This document shows, piece after piece, positions 54,556 through 63,391 of a stretch of DNA of 64,000 nucleotides. Position 1 is the stretch's first letter. Every line of letters begins with the position of its first letter. Both the position numbers and the translations under genes were made by a program. Source of the stretch: JAJPHW01 sp963771505 (lineage in GTDB: Bacteria > Acidobacteriota > Terriglobia > Terriglobales > Acidobacteriaceae); assembly GCA_963771505.1 (NCBI GenBank), contig CAVYTO010000004.1, positions 124,001-188,000 on the forward strand, written 5' to 3'. The notes beneath the pieces were generated by a model. The model was not told the DNA's origin, made no database searches, and was given only the letters and a program-made list of their open reading frames with translations.

Positions 54556-55437
54556 TTACGGTTTTTCTAACTGAGGCTTAAGCACCGAGATTTTTTTTGC
54601 CTCATATTGCCGTCCGTCGAATTCAGCAGTCACGCTGACATCGCTGCCCTCGCGAAGTTCCGTGCTACCGGGAAGCCGGCTGCGCTCAAATGAAATGTCA
54701 TATCTCTTCTGATCCCGGGGATCAAGCACAACTAGAGTTCCAGCGTGCATGTCGAGAAACGTCAGCTTGCCCGCGAACACAAAGGTGTTGCCGGGCGACG
54801 CCAAAAGCGAGATCTGTTTTGCGACTCCGCTTGCACCAGAACCTTCATACACAACCGAGACCAGCGTGTTAGGTGTAAGGTCGGCGACCGTCACGGACGG
54901 TTGTCCAATTCGAGAGACTTGAGTGGTCGAAGCCACGCGAAGCCTGACCGGTTCGGCGGCTAGGCTGTCTCGCAACACGAGTTCCTGCTTGCCGCGATCA
55001 AAATCGACGACTTGGCCCTGAAACTGGGCGGCAGGCACGGTCGTCAGCATGTGAATGCTCCGCGCGAAAACAGCTGTGCCGTCAAGCACCGTTTCAACCG
55101 AGATGTGGTCGCCCGGACGAAGGTCTTGGATTGTCGCGGCTTTACCGTCGCGAAAAATATGGGTGCGAGCATCGAACAGGAGCGTCAAACGCTTTCCGCC
55201 AAACACGTCGATGTTGATCTGGTCGCGGATGCGGTCTAGTTTTCGGATATTTCCGCCAATAGTACTGGACTTCCCCGGCTGCAAATTGGGCAGATCGGGA
55301 AGGGCATTCGGGTCGGTTCCACGCGTAATCGCCGGAACGCTGCCCGGCGGGGTCGGGTCCATGCTGGGAGAAGACAGCGCGGACGCTTGCCCGAAGCCGA
55401 AAACCACTAAAAGTGTTGCTAAAACCATGTTTGACAT
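54556..55437 (-). CDS. DUF5666-type exported beta-barrel repeat protein
   Basis: The 293-residue protein has ATG start 55437 (55428 and 55455 also possible). A signal peptide ends at about ASA. Three OB-like repeats follow, each having a strand that crosses a GD/HI-S-V-like turn: IGGNIRKLDRIRDQINI, FQGQVVDFDRGKQELVL and FAGKLTFLDMHAGTLVVLD. DUF5666 proteins of this pattern are common and uncharacterised in acidobacteria. It converges closely on the 53544 gene, with seven bases between stops. Confidence 0.65.
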   Translation of the reverse strand: MSNMVLATLLVVFGFGQASALSSPSMDPTPPGSVPAITRGTDPNALPDLPNLQPGKSSTIGGNIRKLDRIRDQINIDVFGGKRLTLLFDARTHIFRDGKAATIQDLRPGDHISVETVLDGTAVFARSIHMLTTVPAAQFQGQVVDFDRGKQELVLRDSLAAEPVRLRVASTTQVSRIGQPSVTVADLTPNTLVSVVYEGSGASGVAKQISLLASPGNTFVFAGKLTFLDMHAGTLVVLDPRDQKRYDISFERSRLPGSTELREGSDVSVTAEFDGRQYEAKKISVLKPQLEKP

Positions 55438-55584
55438 ATCCTCGAACGGATCCATTCTGGGGGCGCATTCCTGCCATCTATGGGATGCCGAAGGCGCCTT
55501 CGGCGTGGTCTGGATGGCGGAGCGGACGAGCCTCGAAAGTCTCGCTTCTGGCAACAGATAGCCGCCATTTGCATCAAATTGGGT

Positions 55585-56778
55585 GTGAAAAAGGTTCGAA
55601 GCTCGTCGCGCAACGCCAAAGCCAACCTCCTAGCGTCCGCAGCTACGATCGCGGTTGTATTTTCCGGAACTTGCCACGCCGCCAGCACGTTAAAGGTTAC
55701 CATTCCCAAGCGCAGCGCACTTACCCCGGTGCAAAAGCTCAACCGGGAGGGTGTCGAACTGGTAAAAAAGCACCATTTCCAGCAGGCCGAATCAGCTTTT
55801 CTTAAAGCTTATCTCTACGACGCCAGCGACCCCTTTACCCTCTACAACTTGGGCTATGTAGCCGAACTGGAAGGCGATTTGGACCGGGCTGGCAAGTTTT
55901 ATGGTCTGGCCTCTGAGCAGGCAAATGATGCCATGATCGACCGCTCAAATGTGGCCTCTCTTCGAGGCGAAACCCTCAAACAAGCCATAGGCGGGGTCGG
56001 CGATCTCGACTTGCGCGTGAATCAAGGCAATATTCGAGCCATGAAGCTCTTGGCCGATGGACGCCCTCTGGAAGCTGAGTCGGTTCTCCGGGACACACTC
56101 ACGGTAGATCCCAATAACGCGTTTACTCTTAATAATCTTGGAGTGGCGGCAGAATCGCAGGGCGACCTTGATGGAGCGGTCAAATCCTACCGCAGCGCGG
56201 CCGACACAAAGTCCAACAAAGTGGTCGTGGTAACGGTGGGCGACGCCTCGTGGAGAGGGAAGTCCGTAAGCGAAATGGCGGCTGCCAACGCATTCCGCGT
56301 GGAACAGCGGATACAGAATGCTAAGAGCCCCGAGGCCCAAGCTTCATTGTTGAGCCTGCGCGGAGTGTGGGCCATCAATCGCAACCAGACCGAACATGCC
56401 GACCAGGATTTTCGCGAGGCTTTTCGCTTGGATCCGACAAGTGCATTTTCGATTAACAACGCTGGCTACGCCGCCGAGATGAACGGAGATCTCGAAACAG
56501 CGCAGTTCTACTACGAGCGCGCTCGTACTGGGCAGGGGGCCAACTCTAAGGTAGGCCTCGCTTCGCTACGGTCGAAAGAAGGGCTGTCCGTGCTCGATGC
56601 GGCGCAGGACAGTTCCGACCAGGTTCGTTCTAAGATATCGAGTGAACAAGCGGCAGCGCGCAAGCTCAACACGCCGGTTGTGCTGAGGCGCCGGGACGGT
56701 TCGACGGTAGTCGAGCCGACTGAAGCGCCGGTGCCAAGTCCTCCGAATACGTCACCAAGCCAGCCACAACCGCAGTGA
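55585..56778 (+). CDS. Exported TPR protein
   Basis: The 397-residue protein is read from GTG 55585; the open frame extends to 55480 across the divergent DUF5666 start, which is less likely. A signal peptide KKVRSSSRNAKANLLASAATIAVVFSG is followed by TPR-type repeats: PVQKLNREGVELVKKHHF, DPFTLYNLGYVAELEGDL, NNAFTLNNLGVAAESQGDL and SAFSINNAGYAAEMNGDL. The C-terminal tail is Pro/Ser/Thr rich (about 365-397). It probably acts as a periplasmic scaffold. It shares a promoter region with the divergent DUF5666 gene and lies upstream of a nucleotidyltransferase gene. Confidence 0.78.
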   Translation: MKKVRSSSRNAKANLLASAATIAVVFSGTCHAASTLKVTIPKRSALTPVQKLNREGVELVKKHHFQQAESAFLKAYLYDASDPFTLYNLGYVAELEGDLDRAGKFYGLASEQANDAMIDRSNVASLRGETLKQAIGGVGDLDLRVNQGNIRAMKLLADGRPLEAESVLRDTLTVDPNNAFTLNNLGVAAESQGDLDGAVKSYRSAADTKSNKVVVVTVGDASWRGKSVSEMAAANAFRVEQRIQNAKSPEAQASLLSLRGVWAINRNQTEHADQDFREAFRLDPTSAFSINNAGYAAEMNGDLETAQFYYERARTGQGANSKVGLASLRSKEGLSVLDAAQDSSDQVRSKISSEQAAARKLNTPVVLRRRDGSTVVEPTEAPVPSPPNTSPSQPQPQ

Positions 56779-56845
56779 TGTCGATATCTCAACTTTGCCA
56801 GCAACAATCGTTTACTAATACGCCGAAAGCCAGGGGATAAGAGTG

Positions 56846-57943
56846 ATGGAAAGCCAACTTGCGTCGACAGATGTAACCTTCAGCCAGCTAGCGGGATGCG
56901 CCGCGCTGTCACGGTTGCTGCTTTGCGACCCGGATAAAGATCCGGTGCTGGAAATTATGCGCCAGCCCGCGCTTGATGAAATGTTGGCGCTTGCCGGCTC
57001 CCACCACGTGGTCATTCGCGCCATGGAAATTTTCGCCCGCATTGAGTCCCAAGCCGGGCGCCTGGACCGCGCGGAGTGGGCTATGGAAGCGATCGAACCT
57101 GAACGCGCTCGCGTGGACAACGCTGTGAAATATCTGGCGGGAATCTGCACTACTTTTGAGCAGAACGGCTGCGACGTCACGGTGATTAAATCTCTCGACC
57201 ATTGGCCCGATCTGGGAAGCGATATTGACCTCTACACCAACTCGAATCCGGAAAAAATTATTTCGCTGATGAAGCAGCACTGGAACGCCTCGCTCGAACA
57301 CCGCAGTTGGGGCGACAGGTTGGCGAACAAATGGAATTTTCAGATTCCCGGCTTACCAGAATTAGTCGAAATACACATGGGACGGCTGGGCCAGACTGGT
57401 GAACAGGTAGGCTTCGCCAGCGGTATCAGCCAACGGGCCCGTCGAGTGACGGTCGCGGGTCACTCGTTCGCCGTGACCTCGCCTGAAGATCGGATCATGA
57501 TCTGCACGCTTCAGCGCATGTACCGGCACTTTTACGCTCGCTTGTGCGACATCGTGGACACGGTGGCGTTGCTCGAAAGCGATCGGGGAGTGAACTATGA
57601 CGTGTTGCGCGCTTCTTCGCAAGAAGCCGGAATCTGGGATGGAGTGGCGACGTTCTTAGTCATCGTTTCCGATTACGTAAAGAGCTTCCGGGGCTATGGG
57701 CTCGACCTGCCGCCGCAGGTGAGAATGTCAGCCAGTTTCGGCGTAGAGCAGATGCATTTCGCGCGTGGCTTTTTGCGAATTTCGATCATTCCCCATTCCG
57801 CTCGGCTCTACGCCACGCAGTTGGGTGCGCTGCTTTTGCACGGAAATATTGCCAGCACAGCGCGTTTGAGTCTACTGCCGTGTCTGGCCACAGCAGCTGC
57901 CGTGGGCCACAAGATCACCGGAAGTGATAAAGGAATTTGGTAG
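56846..57943 (+). CDS. Nucleotidyltransferase-fold protein (PF14907-like)
   Basis: The 365-residue protein has ATG start 56846 with GGGGATAAGAG upstream. The polymerase-beta-type nucleotidyltransferase motif is seen as VIKSLDHWPDLGSDIDLY (about 116-133) with G-S-D-I-D. A second Asp-bearing strand VEIHMGRLG lies at about 176-184. The C-terminal half is helical and hydrophobic (about 275-350). This resembles the nucleotidyltransferase family found in exopolysaccharide clusters, whose real substrate is unknown. It is followed by a strong terminator, so it ends the operon. Confidence 0.68.
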   Translation: MESQLASTDVTFSQLAGCAALSRLLLCDPDKDPVLEIMRQPALDEMLALAGSHHVVIRAMEIFARIESQAGRLDRAEWAMEAIEPERARVDNAVKYLAGICTTFEQNGCDVTVIKSLDHWPDLGSDIDLYTNSNPEKIISLMKQHWNASLEHRSWGDRLANKWNFQIPGLPELVEIHMGRLGQTGEQVGFASGISQRARRVTVAGHSFAVTSPEDRIMICTLQRMYRHFYARLCDIVDTVALLESDRGVNYDVLRASSQEAGIWDGVATFLVIVSDYVKSFRGYGLDLPPQVRMSASFGVEQMHFARGFLRISIIPHSARLYATQLGALLLHGNIASTARLSLLPCLATAAAVGHKITGSDKGIW

Positions 57944-57968
57944 TTCTGCACTTCTGAGTTTTTCCTGC

Positions 57969-57994
57969 CGCCAGCCTCACGGGCTGGCGTTTTT
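57969..57994 (+). terminator. Terminator after nucleotidyltransferase gene
   Basis: The stem CGCCAGCC with GGCTGGCG and a five-base loop is followed by TTTTT. Confidence 0.88.
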
Positions 57995-58135
57995 GTCGAT
58001 TTCCCCACAAAAAGACGGTTTCACCCGCGCTGATGCACCTTCCATTCACTTCCTAAGGGATTCCCTGATTGACCCTCCTTGGAGGCGGTATTACGGTTCC
58101 TTAAACCCAGTAGTTTGATGTATGTAGCGACTGGA

Positions 58136-58227
58136 GGCCAAAAGTTGGCCATGATGACTTAGCAGCGGCTTAAGTCGTTATCTGTGAAAAAGCCGCCAAA
58201 AATATACACCTTGCGAAAGTGTGTATT
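58136..58227 (+). promoter_or_regulatory. Three-hairpin 5' leader of secreted Ig-like protein gene
   Basis: Three hairpins lie in a row. GGCCAA/TTGGCC spans 58136-58150. GCGGCTT (58165) pairs with AAGCCGC (58190). ATACAC (58204) pairs with GTGTAT (58221). None has a T tract. No known riboswitch class is recognised. Confidence 0.4.
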
Positions 58228-58255
58228 GATCCCCTACGGAGATGGTTTAAGAAAA

Positions 58256-59569
58256 ATGAAGAAAAATCTACTGTTCATCTACGTCGCCACCGTCCTCGCA
58301 ATTCCGGCATTTGCCGGAGTTACTGTCAACTCCCCAGCTAACGGTTCCAGTGTCGGCTCTCCCGTCCACTACTCGGCTACGGCCACCACGTCGTCCTGTT
58401 CAAAGGGTGTTGCTTCCATGGGCTTGTACGTCGATAACTCGTTGGTTTACGTGCAGAATGGCGCCAGCCTTGACACCGACTGGTCGCTTTCACCTGGTTC
58501 GTATAACACCGTCGTTGAAGAGTGGGACTATTGCGGAGGTGCAAGTTACACCCCGATAGCCATCACGGTAACTGGCGGCAACCAGTCCGGCGTTTCGGTG
58601 ACCTCCCCGACAAATGGCAGCACTGACCAATCGCCGGTAAACTACATCGCCACGGCAACGACTACCTGCTCGAAGGGCGTTGCTTCGATGGGTGTCTACG
58701 TCAACAACAATCTCACTTACGTGGTCGACGGTGCCAGCCTCAACACCAAGCTGACCTTCAATAACGGCTCATACAATACGGTCGTTGAAGAATGGGATAA
58801 ATGCGGCGGAGCTTCCTACACTCCCGTGAACATCACCGTCAGCGGTAGTGGCGGGGGCGGCGGCGGCGATCCAACGCTTAAAAACCTGCAAGCGGCCAGC
58901 GGATGGAAAGGGTATGGGGAATTTCCGCCCAAGTACCAAATTTGCACTCAGTGCGGACCGGGTGTGACCTATTCCATGAAACAACACATCGGATCGCCTT
59001 CGCTTAGCGGCAACTCCACAGAGTTCACCCTGGGTGGAAAGACTGCGTACTCCGACGTGCTGTGGACCAATGCTTTGATCGGGCAAAACACCACTCAGGG
59101 TATTCCGGACAACGGCCACACGCTTCTGCCAACACTCCACAACTTCACATACGATGCTTACTTCTACGGCACTGACATGTCGCTCTCCCAAGTCATGGAG
59201 TTCGACATCAGTATGTACATGAATGGCGTCAGCATGATATTTGGAACTCAGTGCAAGATCGCTGGCGGCAACGAATGGGACGTGTGGAACACCCAGGAAT
59301 CGAAGTGGGAATCCACCGGCGTTTCCTGCAAGCCCATCAGCAATGGATGGAACCACGTAACCATTCAGGTGCAGCGTGAGTCCGATAATTCGACACTATT
59401 CCAGTCGATCACCTTGAATGGCGTGACCAGCAATATCAACAAGAAGTATCCGGCTGGTCATTGTGATTCCGGATGGTGGGGAATTACTGTGAATTACCAG
59501 ATGGATGGCAATTACAAGCAGCAGACCTACTCAACCTACCTCGACAACTTTAGCTTTAGTTACTGGTAG
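58256..59569 (+). CDS. Secreted protein with two Ig-like repeats and a lectin-like domain
   Basis: The 437-residue protein has ATG start 58256 (the frame is open to GTG 58184). A signal peptide is KNLLFIYVATVLAIPAFA. Two Ig-like repeats of about 90 residues follow (about 22-111 and 115-200), each with SPxNGS, CSKGVASMG and VVEEWD-x-CGGASYTP. The two repeats share long identical stretches, suggesting recent duplication. A Gly-rich linker then leads to a jelly-roll-like domain (about 210-437) with WxGY, CTQCGPG and an aromatic C terminus. It is probably a cell-surface carbohydrate-binding protein. It lies among exopolysaccharide genes. Confidence 0.78.
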   Translation: MKKNLLFIYVATVLAIPAFAGVTVNSPANGSSVGSPVHYSATATTSSCSKGVASMGLYVDNSLVYVQNGASLDTDWSLSPGSYNTVVEEWDYCGGASYTPIAITVTGGNQSGVSVTSPTNGSTDQSPVNYIATATTTCSKGVASMGVYVNNNLTYVVDGASLNTKLTFNNGSYNTVVEEWDKCGGASYTPVNITVSGSGGGGGGDPTLKNLQAASGWKGYGEFPPKYQICTQCGPGVTYSMKQHIGSPSLSGNSTEFTLGGKTAYSDVLWTNALIGQNTTQGIPDNGHTLLPTLHNFTYDAYFYGTDMSLSQVMEFDISMYMNGVSMIFGTQCKIAGGNEWDVWNTQESKWESTGVSCKPISNGWNHVTIQVQRESDNSTLFQSITLNGVTSNINKKYPAGHCDSGWWGITVNYQMDGNYKQQTYSTYLDNFSFSYW

Positions 59570-59601
59570 AGCGAACGGTTGCTCCTGAGGACGAGGGGCC
59601 T

Positions 59602-60300
59602 TCACGCCATCAATTCTTTGGCGTGGAGGCCTTTCCACATTTCGCTCATGACTTGATCGGATGTTTCCTGCAATGTGGGTGCTCGCACCACGGTAAGAAC
59701 GTGGGTCAGCGAATTCAGCTTTAGATAGGCTTCGCGGTTGATGTGGAGAAAATCCAGCGGATACTCAGGTTTTCGGCGGCGCGCCTGATCCGGATCGACG
59801 TCAAGCAAGTAAGCGATGTCCGGCCTCGGAATGATCCTGCTGATGAATCGAGCGAAAGTCCTTCCAATAATCGACCCGAGCCGCAGGTTCGCCAACTCGT
59901 CGTACATGTAACGGTCGAAAATGATAACGTCGGCTTCGGCATGCTGTCTCTGCCGGTAGACCGAATTCAACGACATTGCATCCAGCAGGTAGATGAAAAA
60001 CCTGGCCGGCGTCATGTACCAGGACTGGACATTCTTGTCCCGTCGGTTCAATGGCCGCTCGGGCGAACCCACTCCGGTATCGCCTCGAAATAAAACTTGC
60101 GCCGAGGTTTCGCGAAACCGCTTCAAAACGGCGATGTCATCCCAAAACCGGACCGTTTCAAAGCTGTAGCCCTCACGAGTGAGCTGATCCATCAGCATCG
60201 CGATCTGGGTGCTCTTTCCGGCTCCGTCAATACCGGAGAAGCTTACTGTGAAAGGGTGTCTCAGCCGCGACCGGCGAGGTGTTTGGGCGGTGCTTGCCAT
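59602..60300 (-). CDS. Thymidylate-kinase-like P-loop kinase
   Basis: The protein has 232 residues. The P-loop is FSGIDGAGKSTQ (about 21-32), as in dTMP kinase. The DR(Y/H) motif is IIFDRYMYDEL (about 128-138). The lid RRRKPEYPL resembles the Tmk lid but is unusually placed. Such Tmk-like genes occur in exopolysaccharide clusters and may phosphorylate a different substrate. A genuine tmk cannot be ruled out. It is followed in the operon direction by nothing; upstream genes are 60306, 60732 and 61245. Confidence 0.75.
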   Translation of the reverse strand: MASTAQTPRRSRLRHPFTVSFSGIDGAGKSTQIAMLMDQLTREGYSFETVRFWDDIAVLKRFRETSAQVLFRGDTGVGSPERPLNRRDKNVQSWYMTPARFFIYLLDAMSLNSVYRQRQHAEADVIIFDRYMYDELANLRLGSIIGRTFARFISRIIPRPDIAYLLDVDPDQARRRKPEYPLDFLHINREAYLKLNSLTHVLTVVRAPTLQETSDQVMSEMWKGLHAKELMA

Positions 60301-60305
60301 CGAGT

Positions 60306-60716
60306 CTAGTGCGTTCCGGGGGGCCGGCTGGGGCTCGCGTTTTCCAGCGCAACTACGGTCCCTACCGCGACGGCAGCGCCAGCTACCACTCCCATGCTGA
60401 TCAGGAAGGTCCGTACCCGCCTCTGCTTGGCCGGAGCCACCACGGCACCCGCCGGACGCGCGGCAGCCACTCCAGCAGCCGTGATCGGCGGGGCCACGGC
60501 AGTTCCTACTGGCTCCTGGACCGGTTCTTGGGCATTGGATTGCGCCACGATGACAGGCTGAATCGCACCAGGGCTGTCTGGCAGCGCGCTAGGCGCGGTC
60601 GGCTGCTGAGCGCCGGCGAAGCAAGCCGAGGTTGACGCCAACAATGCGACCGCTGCGGAGCGCTTGGCGCACCGCAGCATCTTTACCGCTGGTTTAAATC
60701 GTTTAACTGAACCCAT
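60306..60716 (-). CDS. Hypothetical Ala/Pro-rich exported protein
   Basis: The 136-residue protein has ATG start 60716. An N-terminal signal-like helix SAAVALLASTSACFAGA is followed by a Pro/Ala/Val-rich segment and a C-terminal membrane helix ISMGVVAGAAVAVGTVVAL (about 107-125). No recognised family. It lies five bases from the kinase-like gene and 15 bases from the STAS gene, so it belongs to the same exopolysaccharide-type operon. Confidence 0.55.
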   Translation of the reverse strand: MGSVKRFKPAVKMLRCAKRSAAVALLASTSACFAGAQQPTAPSALPDSPGAIQPVIVAQSNAQEPVQEPVGTAVAPPITAAGVAAARPAGAVVAPAKQRRVRTFLISMGVVAGAAVAVGTVVALENASPSRPPGTH

Positions 60717-60731
60717 ACTTGCGAATTCCTT

Positions 60732-61118
60732 TTAGTCGCCGCTGGCGGACAAATAGGGGGAATCCCAGTACGTGGGGATGGCTGGAACCAAGTCTTCCGT
60801 TTGGTAGCTCTCTGCGGCTTCGCTCGCCGTGTCGAAAATCTCAAAGATTCGGTCAATCTCTGCTGCTCTCAACGTGTTAGCAAATCGGAAAGGTATTCCC
60901 GACAGCTTCACATCTCCATTGCGCTTAAAGGCTTCTTCGGCGAACTGAAAAAGAACATGAATCCCAAAGTTGTCCAGAGCCCTAACGCCTGATAAGTCAA
61001 GCACCAAGCGCGGGCGAACCGCCCCCAAAAGAGATTTCGCTTCCTTCAAGAAATTTATGGCTGTTTTGCCAGTAAAACTCTGGGGGAGTTTTTGGACTAA
61101 CACGTTGGTTCGCTTCAT
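60732..61118 (-). CDS. STAS-domain protein without the phospho-Ser
   Basis: The 128-residue protein starts at ATG 61118 with AGGATGGGG upstream (ATG 61127 also possible). The STAS fold is shown by VLDLSGVRALDNFGIHVLFQF (about 39-59 in part). The usual D-S-S-G phosphorylation site reads D-N-F-G, so phospho-switch control by an anti-sigma kinase is unlikely. The C-terminal 25 residues are Pro/Tyr rich. It may be a structural or regulatory part of the polysaccharide operon. The SpoIIE protein at 37382 is distant. Confidence 0.75.
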   Translation of the reverse strand: MKRTNVLVQKLPQSFTGKTAINFLKEAKSLLGAVRPRLVLDLSGVRALDNFGIHVLFQFAEEAFKRNGDVKLSGIPFRFANTLRAAEIDRIFEIFDTASEAAESYQTEDLVPAIPTYWDSPYLSASGD

Positions 61119-61244
61119 TTTCCCCATCCTGATTGTTAAGGTAATTATAATGCCCTCTCGTAACCATCCACTTAAAGCCGTAATCGAGTAGGGAATCTCA
61201 TGTAGTTCAAATCTAAGGGGAGGAGCAGGGGAGAAAAACTCGTT

Positions 61245-63212
61245 CTAGCGGGACGAACCTTGCATCAGCCGCTCGATTTCATCGTCGGCATCGTTAACCG
61301 AGTGCCGTACAAGATTAGCACCATATCGGGCCAAAGTGCTGAAATTTGTTTTGTACCAGCAACAATTGATCATTTTGGGCGATAGACCGCAATAAACCCT
61401 TACCCGGTCAAGACGTAAGGGCATCGCCAGGCTGGCCGCGACCAGACGGTGATTTCCATCCAGAATGGTAAAGGGTCCAGTTGCATTGATTCCAATGAGC
61501 AAAACCGCTCCAGGATCCGTTTCTTTGGACGATACGAACGCCCGCAACTCGCTAATTTTTTGAAGGAAAGCGTTTTCCGCTTTCCGGCCGGCAGCTATCA
61601 CCTTGAGAATCTCGGTTAGCGCGTAATTACCTCTAGCCAGCTTGCGCCACTGCGCCCTTGGGAACACTCGAATACGTTCCAGATCGTCTTTCTGTATCTG
61701 GGCTTCAAACCATTCGGTGTCATCGGGCAACTCTCGCCAGAGCGAACCGTGACGCAGGAATAATAGCGCCCTGCGTTTGGCGTTTTCGCTGGGATCGGAC
61801 AGGTTCGGAGTCTTAACCAGATCGCCAAGTGGCTCGCGATAATCCTCGAACTCCGGGTTCTGAAAGTCGCTGCGGAGGAACTCGTAAATCACCTGATCCT
61901 CTGACACCCGGCGCAGCAGCCTCATCTCGTCGGTGAGTGGTTCTGTTTCAGGATTCGACCGACGGCGCCACCAGGCCCATAGGAACGGCAGTGCGACGAT
62001 GACTAACAAAATTGACATCATCACAAACTGCACGGCTATTACCTGCTGCAACGATGAATGATAACGGTAAATTCCCGCAATCAGCACGCAGCTAAACAAG
62101 AGTTGGACCCAGCTCGTGTTGGCAATTTTGTATGACATCTCGTACGCGATTAGAACCACACAGAGCGAGTACACGCAGGTAGTGGCGGCGTACAACGCCA
62201 GCAGGTACGGAAACCCGTACCTGCCCGCAGTTGCGAACTGCGAGCCGAACAGCGAAGTCCAAATCCAGGCAGGAGCGAACCTCAGCCCAATCGTGAGCAG
62301 GGAGCCCATGGAGAAAACAAGCATGAGAGAAATGCCTAGCACCTGATAATTGTTCTGCTCGCGCTTCGTCCCAGCGACGATGGGGAACATGGTATTCACG
62401 ACCGCCCAGGAGAACGCGAAGATGACGCGTCCGACTAGCGCCACGGCCGCGTAAAGGCCGGCAGGCGTCGGCGGGAAGAAATGTTTCACCACCACAATGT
62501 CGCAGTTGTTGATGATGACCTGACCGACGAAGAACACGATGGCTTGCATCGCTTCGCGAAACGCGTCCGGAATCGGCATTGGCTGGCCCGACATCGAAGG
62601 CAGCGCGGCGCCAGCGAAGAGATATGCAACAGCCACCGCAGCCGCATTGGCCGCGATGACGCCCTCGACTCCGTAACCCAGATAAATGCAGAGTAGCGAC
62701 CCAGCGAGACGGGCAAAACCTTCCAATACCAAATTCCCTGCGAGCGCCTTGAATCCGCACGCGCCTTGCAGATAACCGCGCCGGCTTCCCAGCGGAACGT
62801 AGAAAGCAATTCCCAGGCTGAGAAGGACTACAAGTAGAGAATCGGGCAGCCGCAAATATTCCGCGATGACATTTCGCAAAAGAAGGAAAAGTAACGCCAC
62901 CGTGATGCCGGCAATCCACGCTCTCCGGTGAAAATGGCGGTATGCATTATTGCGAGCTTCTTCCCCAGTCTGCTGGGCCACAACTTTCGCTGACACAATT
63001 TGGAACGAAAGAGTGACCGCCGAGATAAGGATCAGTAGTGTATAGACGGCGCTGGCGTTGCCGAACGCAGTTGGCCCAAGAAACCGCGCAACAGAGATGT
63101 TGTAAGCGAAGTTGATTCCAGTGGCCAGGCCCGAGCCGGTGAGAAGCACAACACTGCCCGACAGGAGCCGGGCTTGCAAAGTTTTAGATTCGGAATCGAT
63201 CGTCGCAGCCAA
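61245..63212 (-). CDS. Wzx/MATE-like flippase fused to a C-terminal DGNHR-type domain
   Basis: The 655-residue protein has TTG start 63212 with GGAG seven bases upstream. Residues about 1-415 form 12-14 membrane helices typical of polysaccharide flippases (SGSVVLLTGSGLATG, LGYGVEGVIAANAAA). Residues about 430-655 are soluble and contain DQVIYEFLRSD, then ILDGNHRLVAASLA near 578-591. That D-G-N-H-R loop resembles ParB/sulfiredoxin-like folds. The order flippase then soluble domain is unusual. The soluble part may bind nucleotide or sense lipid-linked sugar; this is inference. It is the first gene of the four-gene operon. Confidence 0.8.
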   Translation of the reverse strand: MAATIDSESKTLQARLLSGSVVLLTGSGLATGINFAYNISVARFLGPTAFGNASAVYTLLILISAVTLSFQIVSAKVVAQQTGEEARNNAYRHFHRRAWIAGITVALLFLLLRNVIAEYLRLPDSLLVVLLSLGIAFYVPLGSRRGYLQGACGFKALAGNLVLEGFARLAGSLLCIYLGYGVEGVIAANAAAVAVAYLFAGAALPSMSGQPMPIPDAFREAMQAIVFFVGQVIINNCDIVVVKHFFPPTPAGLYAAVALVGRVIFAFSWAVVNTMFPIVAGTKREQNNYQVLGISLMLVFSMGSLLTIGLRFAPAWIWTSLFGSQFATAGRYGFPYLLALYAATTCVYSLCVVLIAYEMSYKIANTSWVQLLFSCVLIAGIYRYHSSLQQVIAVQFVMMSILLVIVALPFLWAWWRRRSNPETEPLTDEMRLLRRVSEDQVIYEFLRSDFQNPEFEDYREPLGDLVKTPNLSDPSENAKRRALLFLRHGSLWRELPDDTEWFEAQIQKDDLERIRVFPRAQWRKLARGNYALTEILKVIAAGRKAENAFLQKISELRAFVSSKETDPGAVLLIGINATGPFTILDGNHRLVAASLAMPLRLDRVRVYCGLSPKMINCCWYKTNFSTLARYGANLVRHSVNDADDEIERLMQGSSR

Positions 63213-63391
63213 TCAAAAACTCCAATATGCCAGTGACGCCGTTTGCGGGGGTTGTATTTGAAGAATGCGGCGACTTACATCGCCATTGCGGTTAATCAGA
63301 TGCAAAAAATTGCCTATCCGCTGCTTTATCTCCCGCCGCGCCGGCCGGTCAATGCGCCAGGGCGCAACCCCCGCCTCCCGCTGGTACTCTA

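Larger units (their letters stand above)
57944..58255 (+). other. 312-base gap with terminator and structured leader
   Basis: The gap holds the terminator at 57969 and then a series of hairpins ahead of the secreted-protein gene at 58256. Between 57995 and 58130 I see nothing clear apart from weak promoter-like sequence around 58070-58100. Confidence 0.5.
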
